From Pseudisothecium myosuroides (Eukaryota; Streptophyta; Bryopsida; Hypnales; Lembophyllaceae), in contig OX637293.1 in assembly GCA_951799445.1 (NCBI GenBank), forward strand, positions 24,676,001 through 24,740,000: a stretch of 64,000 nucleotides of DNA, written 5' to 3'. Below the pieces are notes generated by a model that was not told the origin of the DNA, made no database searches, and saw only the letters and a list, made by a program, of their open reading frames with translations. The position numbers were made by a program, and so were the translations under genes. Numbering within the stretch: the first letter of the stretch is position 1; the number at the start of each line of letters is the position of its first letter. This document shows positions 23,073 to 35,703 of the stretch, piece after piece.

Positions 23073-26000
23073 AGGTTTTTGTACATGTATGAAATAAGTA
23101 TTAACATGATTATGTAAAATTGACAAAGTCATGTAAAGTAAATAAATAAACCAATGGAAAAAGCATAGAAAGAAAAAAAAGAATTGAAAATTGCTATACT
23201 CAAGAGGCGGTGGCTGACCTAAACCTTTTTTTAAGAAAACTTGAGGAAAAAATGAGATGAGTATTATAAGAAAAATAAGGCTTGAAGAGGTCCCCAAACT
23301 GGACGAGCAATGTCGTCACCTACTAAAAAATATTGATTATTTTTCCAATTATTTTTAATAATATAATAATTGTACTCCCTACTAGTTGAAATTGGATTAG
23401 CTAGGATTGTTTTGTTTTTGTTTTTGTTGCATCATTGACATCCCTATTGGTTTAGATTTGGGGGCCTTTTTAAGACCTCATGTTTCTTGTAACGGTTGAT
23501 TAGCAAAAGGCAAGAAAAAAGAATGGAAATTCTTGCACTTAGGAGGTGGTGGTTGCATTTAAGAGGCAGACCTATACCCAAATTGTAAATGAGAGAGACA
23601 AAATCGCCACCGTTCATCTTCAGTAGCTGCAACATGATGTTGCCACATCACAATCATCAAAGTATTTTATGATTGTACTATGAATATTTTATAATTAATC
23701 AATAACTAATGAGATGCATTCACATCATGCTACATCAGATGGTGGCTATCCTAAATTGTGGTCCATGATTTATTGTCCACAAAAGATGCTATTTAGCCGT
23801 CCATTTGTCATCAAGGTGCAATCACGACTTGCCACATGTTGGATGCCACTAGCTCAGTGGCATATGACTAGTTCAGTGACTTGCCTACGTGACTTAAAAA
23901 TGATTGCATTATAATTATAATGATTGGCAAACAATGACTGCACGACAAGTGCACCACAACAAATCCAAGTCAGACATTTCAAGTTGGAATTATAAGTATC
24001 CCAGTTGGCAAAAAGATTCACATTGTCCCAATGGTTTTATAAAACAATTATTTAGTATTCATTGATTTTCACAAAGTCATTATTTGACAACTATAGTAAG
24101 ACTGCGCACAATCAATATCATGAGTGGCAACAAACGACGTGTGATAAACCGTCAACAAAAAACTTCATGTTGTTAGTCTCATCCTTTTGTCATCCAACAA
24201 TCATTTAAACAATTGATCAATACTTGCAGTGCTTGATACGTCAACTTGGGCACCATTTTAATGAATGCCAGTCATTATTCAGTTGTTTTTGAGTCCTAGT
24301 CATTGTTTCACTAGTCACAAAAGGCCTTCTTTTCTACTAGTGAATACAATTACATATACCCATGTGTGAGATATAAAGATTGTGCATGGCTAGGACCAAT
24401 GACTTGCAAACTACATAAACTTCTTCACATATTATTGTTGTTTAATAGTCATGAGAGCAAATAAAGTTATTGGTGGCAAACATTGATTCAAATACTATTA
24501 GAATATATATTGCAAGATAGCTTTCTTAGAAGAGAGATTTGTAATAAATTGGAATCTTACCTTTTAACACAAAAATCCCTCATTTTAGCAATTGTATATT
24601 GTGTATTCATAATAAATTATAAAATGGTTAGTTTTGGGACACATGTGCAACATTGAGGGTTTTACTTATTATTATTATATTATATTTTCAAAAATTGATA
24701 CATAATCAATTTCTAAATTTCTAAAATTGTAATATTGATAATTTAGAAAATTGATAGGAATCACTATTAGATTTGAAAATTTACATTTGCTTACATTTGT
24801 TTTTTAAATTGTCATATTTATATTTTGCTTCAAATTCTTTAGGCTCCAATGTAGATTTAAATGTACTTTCATTATTTTGTAGTTTTTTGAAGTTGATAGA
24901 CCACATACTTTAATTTTTGTATATTTATTTAATGAAGGATAAAGTTATAGTGAATCAATAGCTTTGAAGTATTTTAGTCCCTCTAAAAGTTGTTAAATCC
25001 CCTAAATTTTGTAGTGTTCATTGATTCCATTCATTTGGAGGTAATGATGCTTTAGAAACTATACTAAATGGAATAAGAATGTAGCAACTTGGCTAGTTTA
25101 TTAAATGGGGATGAAACGTTCAGATTGTAAACGCTAAGCTCTATTCCATTCTTTCTTTGAATTTCCATTTTAGCATCAAGCGTTGCCACCCACCTTTTTT
25201 TTCCCCACTAGAAATTTTTAAAGGCTTATCTCCAATTTGCAATTTTCTATTAAAAAATCATGTAATTTATATCAATTGTACTTGAGAGTTCATGTTAAGA
25301 GCTTACTTGAGTGTTGAATTGACCTTGTTCCAACATATTCTATCTCAAATTGGAAAATAATATTTGAGACTTAATGATCTTTATTGAGCTCATTTGTACC
25401 AAAAATAGATATTGTATAATTTGCTAGAATAAGACAGATTTAGCAAGAGTGCTAGTGGACAATAATGAAATATTATGCAAAATATAACTGATAGAATTTA
25501 CCATACGAGTGCACATAATTTCTTCCCTATGACAATTTTACTACATCAAGTGTATCCATGAATGATGTTAGTTTCTTTAGTATTATTCATGAAGATTTCA
25601 TATGATATATAAAAATGTCATACATTAATAAAAATAGAACCTTAGTGTGCTTGATTATATTTACACTTCTAGCTAATTATAAATAGTTAAATGCAAAAAA
25701 TAAATAAAAAAAAAATCAACAATTAATTAATCATTTATAATAACAACAATTGAATTATTTATAAATATTATTGTTCAATATTAATTATTTGCATTGAAAT
25801 TATTTTCAACTTAAGTGGAAGATTTTAATTTAATATCGATTGATTGAAAATTTAATATACTACTACAACAATGGATACAATAAATAATCTTATAAATTCA
25901 CAAATTTAGATTTTCTACATCAATGCCATGGAATATTTAGATATTGCATACCAAACTACTAATTTTTTTTTTCAAATAATACAATAGAATTTTGGGTTTA

Positions 26001-27611
26001 TGAATGGCAAATAATTTTTTTTATTTCAATGAAAGTCTCTTGAAACAAATGGTACAAACATCAATGACATTTTTGTGAAAATGAATATGAAATTGCTAAG
26101 ACAATGTTCTAATAATCAACCTTATAGCGTATATTTTCTTACATGTCTCATTGAATGATAATATGTGCAAAAGCTAAGTCAAAGAAGCTTGAAATGAACT
26201 AAAAAAAACATGAAGAGAAATAAAATTGAAGACTGTAATGGCTAATGACAAGGGGTAGTATTTAGAGGTAAATGACAAAATTAGGATATGAAATCAGTAA
26301 GGAATGGAACAATTAGTGAAGTCAAAAAGTAGAAGGGGTGAGAGTGCAAGGCAACATCGACGCAATGTATTGGTACAACACTTTGGCATTGTCTTCTTCT
26401 ATACAATGCGAGTATCATTCAAAAGACTACTATGCACAGTAAGATCTAACGTTTCTATAATCTATCCATCTAAGATTGTTTAATGACTTCATTTGTGCGA
26501 TGGTAATATCTTACAATGCATATATATATATATATATATCATTCAAAGTGCACCCAACTTTAAGTTTATATGAAAAACATTTGTTAGATGACAAAGACAA
26601 CATACTAGCTCCATATAGTTTGAATACTGCATTGAAATGTTGACACGGAATTGCTGTTGATCATATATTAGTATTGAAGTATTGCCACCTGGGACGCAAT
26701 GATCACGTTGAACGCTTGTTGAAACGCAAAGAAAAGGGATCCGAGACTAGGATCCATTTTGTTGACCTCAAACTCAAAGGTGGAAAGCTACAATTAAAAA
26801 ATCAACCTAATCAATCACAATCAATTTTCCACAACGTTCCAATAATATGCAAGAGAAGTATGTTATTAGATCTATATACTTAATTTAAAATTAAATAAGA
26901 TTAAATTGAATACTAAGGTCACTGCAAGAATAATTAACCTGCAAGGACGTGGCCCTATGACCAAGGTATTCATCCAAATATTATCAAATTCCTAGTTGAG
27001 TAGGTGCATTCTTCATTTCTATAGTATCCCCCAAAACCATGCACTGAACACTTTTAGTCCTTGACATCCTTACTAGGTCAACTAATTGACTTTGAGCTAA
27101 AATAGATTGAATGGGGATTACTCATAGCATTTGGAATATTTACAAAACCAAAAAATTCTCCAAAAGTTATGCGCAAAAAACAAGTCAAAGGAAAGTAATA
27201 AAAAAAATGTATATTTTGATGTTTTCACCTTTTGAAAATAGTAAAATATTCAAACTGAAATTCGAATTAGATTGGCCACTTTTTCCAACTTAGAATAATA
27301 GAATGGGTTTTGGTCAACTAATTAAACTTGAGAGTAAACAATTTTCAGATCCATATGATGAATTGATGATGCAAATACACCATATTTTGTGCACATATGC
27401 AAATTTATATTTTGAGATTTTGTTTTATTTTAAAAGATCTACTTTTTATAATGAAAAATCCTAATTAATGACCTCATGTTTCAATTTCCATTCCAATTTG
27501 TTTTGGGGCTTTAAAAAGTAATCAAACCATCACTAAAAGGCCCAAACAGACATTGAATTGGGGGAACATTTATAAATCATATAATATTTTTGAAAAATTA
27601 AATAAAGTAAA
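23073..27611. other. Long AT-rich stretch without genes
   Basis: About 4.5 kb with no supported gene. I see only short frames, an AT dinucleotide run at about 26519-26538, and homopolymer tracts. A few frames (23.0-23.3, 26.67-26.88 kb) show no motif. Confidence 0.55.
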
Positions 27612-28420
27612 TTACATAACATTCAGTAGCCTTCAGAGAGGCTGCCTTTTCCTCTCTGGAGTCCTCATCCACCACTTTCATCCCCACATATATAATGTAA
27701 GCTTCGGTACCAAGATAGTGACTGTCCATTATGATATGTTCCATTTTCTTTTCTTAATTTTAGGACTACGCATACAAATCAACAAATACTTGTAGTGAAA
27801 GATGTCGGCCAAAAATCCAATGAGTGATGTACTAATACATTATTAATCTTTGCAATCAATAACTTAGTTTGGATTTCAAAGAGGAAAGACAACTCTATAT
27901 ATACACATGGGGTGGTAGGAGGTAGAGCAACCCATGTGGGATAAATAAATTAGAATTTGTAGGTTCTCATGCACTCATAGTTAAGTAAAAAACAAAGAAT
28001 TGTGTTAAAAGTAGAATTTCAGACTTCATTTAGGCATAGTAAAATAACTTTTCTCAAAAAACTTTGAATTAAAAATCGTTGGTAAATGACAATAAGTTTC
28101 ACTTTCAAAAATCCGTTTGGAATTTTGAATCTCCAATCAAAAGTTATGGACAAATTTTGGAGAGGGGTTGGAATGGATTTTTAAAAGTGTTAAAAGAAAA
28201 TGTCCATTAAAAATCCTCTCCAAAATTTGTCTATAACTTTTTATTGGAGATTCAAAATCCCAAACGGATTTTTGGAGGTGAAACTTTTTGTCATTTACCA
28301 ACTTTTTCTAGTTCAAAGTTTTTTGAAAAAAGTTATTCTACTATGCCTAAATGAGGTCTGAAATTTTACTTTTAACACAATTTCTACTTTTGACTTAACT
28401 ATGAGTGGTAGTTGAGAAGC
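27612..28420. mobile_element. Fold-back repeat, copy 2
   Basis: 27617-27795 matches 9050-9296 on the opposite strand (CATAACATTCAGTAGCCTTC ... ATCAACAAATACTTGTAG). From 27894 a block starting TACACATGGGGTGGTAGGAG begins an inverted repeat whose axis is near 28185. Both arms contain AGTTATGGACAAATTTTGGA or its mirror image, and the outer sequence TTCATTTAGGCATAGTAAAA pairs with one near 28340. Arms are roughly 200 bp. Non-coding. Confidence 0.7.
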
Positions 28421-28847
28421 TATGTCTTCTCACTTCTCAAGCACAATGCACAAATGGATTCCAATTCAAAGTGAGGTAATTCTACAATAACACTGAAATC
28501 AATAATCTTAATGAATCCATTAGCATCTTGTTTAAAGATCCTATTGTTTAGTTTTCAGTTTTACTTAGAAATTTTTAATTTGCCACTAGCAGTGTATAGT
28601 CGCGGCGCGGGCACCAAGTGATGTCTGACAATTATTGACAACTGTCTGCACCAAATCAGTAGTTATTGATTTGGTGCGAAATATTCCACACCATTTCGTT
28701 CGGGGAAGGGCAATCACTCGCCACAAACATTTGACTAATGACTTAGTATAGGAAGTTTAATGAGCTAATCAAAAGTTGACTTGCTTGAAGGCAAAAAAAT
28801 GTTGAAAAATTAAATTTACAGTCAAAGGATTGACTAACAAGGCTTAA

Positions 28848-29480
28848 CTCCAAAATGCCTAAGGTTTTTTTTGAGCTTCTTGAAATTTGCTCTAAACTAG
28901 ACAAAAAATTTAAGGTTTGTTAAGTATTATCAATTAAAAAAATTACAACCATACAAATTCAAAGTAGACTTGTTATAAATAATATAGGAAAAGAAAAAAA
29001 ACAATATCAATTATAGATTGAAAGATTATATTGTTTGATCAAGAGGGTTTTAAAACTGCAAAAGTGATTTGAAGTCTTTCAATCCTCTTTTTACATGTCA
29101 AATCTAAAATTGAAGTCATGAAAAAAATTGAAGGAAATAACATGCTTAACCATAATCTATTTATTACTTTTCAAGATCCTACTCTATAGTTTTTTTAAAT
29201 GAATTTTCAATGTGATTTTTCTCCTAAGATTCAATGTACTTGAGGCTATCTCTAAGGGCATCTAGTACTAAAAAATTAAAATTTGCAATGGATACCCTTG
29301 CACAAAATCTCCAATAGAAAAATCATCAACAATTTTCTTCAAAATTGGATTTTTGATGCATAAAATAGACTTAAAAAGGATAATCACCAAAAAAAAAAAT
29401 TCAAAATAGTACTTTGGAAATGTTTAATTTAACTTCAAAGTGTAGTCGACACCAAAATATGATGCCTTGGGCATTTGGAG
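28848..29480. mobile_element. piggyBac-type MITE upstream of the kinase gene
   Basis: The left end CTCCAAAATGCCTAAGG follows TTAA (28844-28847) and the right end CCTTGGGCATTTGGAG precedes GATA. The 633-bp body matches the outer element at 38120-40250 (for example ACCATACAAATTCAAAGTAG and GAAGTCTTTCAATCCTC). It lies just before the first recognised kinase exon, perhaps in the first intron or the promoter. Confidence 0.8.
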
Positions 29481-29607
29481 GATAAGCCTAAAGAGATAAA
29501 AATGGTATGGAATGATTATTTTTGGACTCAGTAATCATTCTTTGCTAAACAAACTTAAATGTGTTAAATATCTTACATGCCTTGTGATGAACATTTTGGG
29601 CTTGCAG

Positions 29608-32385
29608 AGTATCGTATGCTTGCAAAGAAAGGCGAAGGGACCTTTTCAGAAGTGTTGAAAGCACAATGCATAAGAACAAGCAAATTTGTGGCTATAAAGT
29701 GTATGAAAGGGAGTTTCAAAAGTATAGAACAGGTCCAATGTGATGGCCTTCTTTGATATTATGTGCCAAGTGTTTAAAATTATTGTATCCATATTTGAAC
29801 ATTTGTCAGAAAAAAAATTAATTAAAATTCAAAGTGATCAATTTCTCTATATATCCAAATACTTTTTTATATCAAATCTTAGTCTTTGATTCTATTGCTA
29901 AGATTTTCTTCCTTTCAAGTATTATTATCCAATTATTTATATCTTAATTTACTATCTCTTTGATGTTGTAAAAACAAAACTAAACTAAAGTAGTCAAACA
30001 CTTAAAGGTGACAAGGATGCGAGAGATTCAAGCGCTCCAAAGATTGTCTCCACATCCAAATATTGTCAAACTCCAAGAAGTTATTTTGTATTTACACTAA
30101 TCCAATCAACACCTTCAAACTTTGTTATCAATACTACTTATCACCAAATTTTTGTACACTTTTATTAGAGTTATCCATTCAATTAGCTAACATTTTCTAA
30201 GACCATTAAGATATATGATGATTTATCCATTTAAATAACTAATACATGGGAGAAAATTGTAGTGATCCGCCATCAAGGAAGCTATGTTTAGTCTTCGAGT
30301 TAATGGAGATGAATATCTACGAGCTCATTCGCGAGCGTCGCCACTACTTGACCGAAAACCAAATAAAGAGCTTGATGTATCAACTTATAAAAGGTGAAGT
30401 CCTTTATTTGAGTTTTATGCCTAGTGTTGTTTGTCAACATTCAAAATTTGTTAATAATTGATCTCTTGTTATAATTCATCATTATAATTTTGCTTGGCTT
30501 ATGCAGCCATGGATCATATGCATCAGAATGGGATCTTTCATCGCGATGTAAAGCCAGAGAACATTCTCATAACTGGAGATGTGCTTAAGGTATTTCGTAC
30601 TCATTTGACAACATTATTATGATGGATATATTTCACATCATTTGTATTATTCTAGTTCATCTACAAACTGATAAGTGATGTTTCTTGAACCTTGAAATCT
30701 TATCAAAACCACATAAATCATGAACAAAAATTTGCAAAAATCTATCCAAAAAGCACCAAAATCTATCAATAGCAAGCCTTTTAGCTCATATATTTGTTTC
30801 AAGCTGTAATTGTGTTGATTTAATTGGGACCTTAATAAGGCAATCAAATGTTTAGAGACTAATATGTATTTTGAATCGGAATGAACACCATGCCACATTT
30901 GGTGTTATGATGTGGGAGGGCTTATAGCTTGCGGATTTTGGGAGTTGTCGAGGGGTTTATTCAAAGTACCCTTACACAGAGTATATTTCTACTCGTTGGT
31001 AAGCATTTATGACATCTTCTAATCTTCTTGCATTTATTTATTATTGTTTTTCAATAATTATATTTTCAATGTTACGGATTTGATTTTTTCATCAAATTGT
31101 TCTAGCATCAATACCTCACCAAATGTGCATGAAGTTTATATAAAATTCGACAAAATGGGGGTGATTTTGGAATGAAGGTACCGAGCTCCCGAGTGCTTAC
31201 TGACGGATGGCTATTACACATACAAAATGGATATGTGGAGTGTGGGTTGTGTATTATTTGAGATTGTTAGCCTTTTTCCACTTTTTCCAGGTTCTTCAAT
31301 ACTCCATCTTGACTATCTTTTCAAAGAATCTTTTTGTATAGTAAATTAGATCGATTTCTTCTATCATCAGTTGTCTTTGCAAAAATGAGTGGTTTATAAT
31401 TATACGTTCCTATGAATGGATTGTCGGGTTCAGGAAAAAACGAGCTAGATCAAATACACAAAATTCACAAAATCCTAGGAACTCCACCACAAGCGCTTTT
31501 AGACAAGATGAAGAAGTAAGGAAATTTTCTTATTTTAGGTCAATTTCTTTGCATGTTGTTTAGTGCATTTTACTACAAACAATAATACTATTGTTTACTT
31601 TCCATCAAATATATTTTTGATGCAAAGAGGTGGAATTGTGAGCAGGAGATCAAGACATGCAGATTTCAATTTTGCAATGCAAAATGGCACTGGTATAGCA
31701 TGCCTAATTCCGCACGCTTCTGCAACTTGTTTAGAGCTTGTAAATAAGTTGCTTGCCTACGATCCTGATGATAGGTACTTACTACTGGATCATTGAAAAA
31801 TTCCAATCTACAACTCCCTTCAAATTAAATATTCATCAACAAATAAGGTGACCTTATCTAAAGTTGTTTGAATAAAAGTTTGAGCAAGATCTATACTATA
31901 AAATTGGAATTTTTGGTGTTTAGTCATGTTGGAAGTCAAAAATAGATTTTAGATTATCTTAAATGCAATTTTTTGGACACCACATAAATAAATTGTAAAT
32001 TTTTAAAGTGCTAAAATTGGTATACCCAAATTAGTAACTAGACTCTTATGAATGGAAGGTGTACACTAGGGGCAAGAATCTATAGAGGTTGAGGGTTGGT
32101 TTAGAAACAAGTCACAATTAGATTCAGTAAATTTTGGTCATGTTTTGGAAGAAGTGAGTTATTTTCTAAACCAAGAATGTTGTGAGTCATTTTAAATATA
32201 ACTTTAATAGTAAGATATTCTATAGAAGACAAGAAGACTGATTGAATTATGCAAAAAGTTTATTATAGGCTATCAGCCAGGCAAGCACTAGCCCATTTAT
32301 ACTTCAAAGAATTAAGAGATAGGGATCAACTTCAAGAAGCATTGCATGATACCTCACTTGATCACCACTTGAAGAATTCATCCAG
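29608..32385 (+). CDS. MOK: MOK-type serine/threonine kinase (partial model)
   Basis: This gene encodes a CMGC-group kinase of the RCK family (MOK/MAK/ICK), which in other organisms acts at cilia and flagella. Exons read in phase are 29610-29732, 30008-30087, 30263-30393, 30507-30589, 30928-30998, 31178-31290, 31434-31515, 31646-31774 and 32269-32385, about 309 residues. Landmarks in order are the glycine loop GEGTFSEV, the lysine in [24 protein letters not shown], the activation motif TEY in [18 protein letters not shown] and [32 protein letters not shown] is diagnostic for MOK rather than MAK/ICK. All catalytic residues are present. The exon with the start codon is not identified: the first exon opens at YRML after a 3' splice site. 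One 28.48-kb candidate (ATGCACAAATGG) is weak. The C-terminal tail is uncertain. Confidence 0.88.
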
Positions 32386-33025
32386 GTTTCAAACAACTAA
32401 TAAAATCTTCTCATCACATTATAAATGACATAATGAAGCGATGAAGAAAATAGAATCTTGAATTCAATAAAGTCATGTTTTAATAATTTCATAAAAATAA
32501 TGACTGTAATCATGCAAGCTTGTAATGAGACCAAAAAATCCATTAGAAATAAAAATTGCGTCTTAACACCAACTTTTGAAGCATACATGAAATAACTCTT
32601 AAAAGCCCTAATTCTGTTAAGATTATTAATCATAGCAAATATGCAATTGTTGTGGATAAAGCAAACTAGCTATACAATTGAATGAAGTAAATGTAAAAAA
32701 GAAAGTACATGACTCCACAAAGGCAATGCTGACAAATATGAAGTATTCTATCAATCGGAATGGAATATGCAACTTAGACTTTATGTCTCAAATCTCTCAA
32801 CTTTCTAGTGGATGTACTAATACCTCAAGGGTTATGAAGGAGGTATATAACATGACTAATATCTTTGCTTGTAGTTTTAATTTGAAATAGTGGAATTTTA
32901 AGGTCAATAGTTTTGATGATATTAGTTCAATTTTTTTATTAGTCTATCTTTGAAGTAGGTTGGATTGTACTTTCATATGCAAAAACCTCATTTGAAATGA
33001 AATTGATATAGTTTGAACCTCAAAT

Positions 33026-33442
33026 ATGCAGGATGAAAAAAAAGTGAGCAAAGACCCTTCTAACCTTGCTAAGTCACCCCCCCAAGAAAGGCAAATCTTA
33101 GGAACATTACAACATGGACAAGGCTTCATGGAAGTAGCACAAAGAAGGCCAAAGGAAGGGAATGCAAGCACCAAAGATTTTTGTGATAAACTATCTTCTG
33201 CCCTACCTCTTGTAAAGAACATATCAAATAGTGTGCATTCACTTCAAGAGCAAGCTTCAACTATTGGATATAGAAATCAATTATTGCAACATTCCAAGGT
33301 TTTAAAAAACTTCCAAAATAACCATAAAAATGATGGAATATCTTATGCATTTGCAATACATGATGTTTTGAGGAACATCAAAACTCACCAACATCAACAA
33401 TATAGGTTTATTATGCTAAAAACCATTCTAGACAAAAACTAA
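33026..33442 (+). CDS. Candidate C-terminal exon of the MOK kinase
   Basis: An open stretch of 138 codons, the longest in the AT-rich region around the kinase, begins with lysine- and serine-rich sequence (KVSKDPSNLAKSPPQER) and is hydrophilic throughout, as RCK-family tails are. It follows a plausible splice acceptor (ATATGCAG, then GATGAAA). The phase does not fit: the last kinase exon ends after two bases of a codon, while this frame after the CAG would start at a codon boundary. An extra exon, a different acceptor (GTGAG, then CAAAGAC) or an independent gene could explain it. I infer kinase membership only from position and composition. Confidence 0.4.
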   Translation: MQDEKKVSKDPSNLAKSPPQERQILGTLQHGQGFMEVAQRRPKEGNASTKDFCDKLSSALPLVKNISNSVHSLQEQASTIGYRNQLLQHSKVLKNFQNNHKNDGISYAFAIHDVLRNIKTHQHQQYRFIMLKTILDKN

Positions 33443-33694
33443 ACATCTAGCTAATTTAGTTTATAGATTTTACAATTCTTCAAACATTAGTTTGCTAATT
33501 ATAAAATATTATAATAATTATCCTATTATAATCATCATGGTTCTCTTCATGTATAGGATTCATCACTCAATTGACTTATCTACATACTTTATCATAACAC
33601 TTAGGAAGCAAATTTTTTCTTCACATTAGTTCTATAAGTAAATTAGCTAAAACATCAACAATTAATCTTGGCCAAAATATTATATGTATAGATG

Positions 33695-34838
33695 ATAAAA
33701 GAGGAAGCTAAAGGAGTAAAGCCAACCAAGGCTACCTATAAAGGATTTGAATTAGCAAGCAAAAGGAATCTAGGCCTTCAAAAAACTACAAAACCATCGC
33801 TCCCCCCAAAACGGGTCAATAACAAGTTTGTAATTCTATAACCTAGGCATGTCATTTTCTATGTTAAGGTTGCACATTAGATACAACAAGGAATGTGCAT
33901 ATTGCATAAGCAGCTGAAAAAAATGACAGATCCTTATTGGATATGTTTAGCCTATGAGTTCTAATTGTTTTTTTGTAAGCCATTAAAGTAGGATACAAAA
34001 TAAAGCCATTCATTTGTACTAAATGTAGATTATACAAGCACAATCCATAATTAGCCTATAATTGCAATGATTAGGGTATCTACCATACTTCAATCAACTT
34101 TAGAAACTCAACGACATAAAAAAAAACTCCATTGGAGAAGTATGTACCATTACCATTCAATATAAAAATCTGGGCTTGTATTTTCCTATAAAAGGTCGTT
34201 TGACTTTCGTTTGCAATGCAAATATAAGGAAAATAAAAATTATTATTATTATTATTTTAATTTAAACTTAAAATCTCCTTAAAATTGCCAATCTGATGTG
34301 GCACTACTTGTGATCACATAGGCTCCATTTCTTCTTTTTTATTGATATTTGTTTTAAATATTTTTTTGGCTATAATTGCATTGCTGCATGCAAGCAAACG
34401 GCCTTTGGCACGCCTAAAATTTGATCTAATGTTACATATACATCACTCTATCTATCAAACATTAGATACATTGAAACATATGCGTAGGATATTGCAAAGA
34501 ATCAATGCTATTGAAAAAATACAACTGTCATAGGATTTTGTCATATTGTCAAATGATAGGTGATCAAATGAAAAATATATATTATATATTTTTTTTTTAT
34601 AAAGTATTTTAATCCTATTTATTTAAAGATGAAATTGACTAGATTATCAGCCGTACGTTGTCCAACTTGGGGAAGTTGGCAGCATAGAAGAAACATACTA
34701 GAACGTACCAATTGTACTAAGCCCCTTATAGACTCCAAAAGGTTCTTGCCACCAATGATCAAGTTACCTACCTACAACAACAATTGGTTCAAAAACAGTA
34801 GGATACAAGCCCCTCTTGGTCATCGTGGAATGTGCTAA
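33695..34838 (+). CDS. Possible further tail exons of the MOK kinase
   Basis: Two open stretches downstream may be the final exons. From 33695 an open frame reads MIKEEAKGVKPTKATYKGF and goes on through basic, proline-rich sequence to about 33840. From 34629 to 34838 a frame starts MKLTRLSAVRCPTWG, includes RFLPPMIKLP and ends in HRGMC and a stop. Known MOK tails have a similar KL-x-RLSS-like segment near the end, which is suggestive only. Splice junctions were not resolved. Confidence 0.3.
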
Positions 34839-35117
34839 ACTTCATTTATACAAAGGTATCAATTACAAGAAATCTACTTTATGTATATACTATGTTTGTT
34901 GCCAATGTAGAAATTTCACTTCTATATCAAATTTCAAATACAATAATACGAAACGGATTTTTTTCAAGTAGTTCAACTCTGGCTCCATGCTAGTAAGTAA
35001 GTGAGCCCTATTAAGATTTAGAAATTGGATTATGAGATTAGATGAGTTGAGATATACTAATTAAAGCAACTATTTATGCGATTGAAAAATCAATGTAGAG
35101 AACATGAAAACATTTCA

Positions 35118-35703
35118 CCCCTTAAGGACAATTGTCCGTTGAACGGACAATTGAAAATCAGGGTAGGTTCTTATGAAGTCAATTTTGGTTGGATGTTCAT
35201 GAAATTTTGACAAAAGTTGTAGATGTATACCCTTGTAGTGGAAATCTAATTTTTTTTTCTGATTAGGTGCCCAAATCAACAGTTATGCTGCCCTGAACTT
35301 TTCTGGCAGCTCGGGCAATTTGGAAGTATTTCGAGAATCTTTTGCAAAAAAGCTCATTAACTTTTGAAATTCGGCATGTATGTAACTTACATGATATAAG
35401 ATGCAAATGTAAAAAAAAAGCATGCGCAGTGTAAAAATCTCACTCTAGGAGGAATAAAAGTCTATTGGCCTTGTCAGGCAAGGCTGAAAAAAAACTTTTT
35501 TTCCTAACTTCAAACGTTATAATCTTTCAATCCGTACAATCAAAGCTTTTGAATTTTTTTTCACACATTCCTGTAGTAGTCTAGTACAAATTTGTATGGT
35601 TGAATTTTGAAAAAAAACTTTTTTTTTTCATTTTTTTCTCATTGCCCTAAAAATGGCAGTTTTTCACAATTTCTGCCCGAAATATGCCTCCGGGCTTTAG
35701 GGG
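35118..35703. mobile_element. piggyBac-type MITE (586 bp) with stem near one end
   Basis: Ends CCCCTTAAGGAC and CCGGGCTTTAGGGG lie between TTCA and CTAA, both one or two steps from TTAA. At 35129-35153 there is a strong stem, CAATTGTCCG...CGGACAATTG, at the same relative place as the stem in the 930-bp family. The interior shares the general plan (AAAATGGCAGTTTTTCA near the right end) but is diverged, so this is a separate subfamily. Confidence 0.8.
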
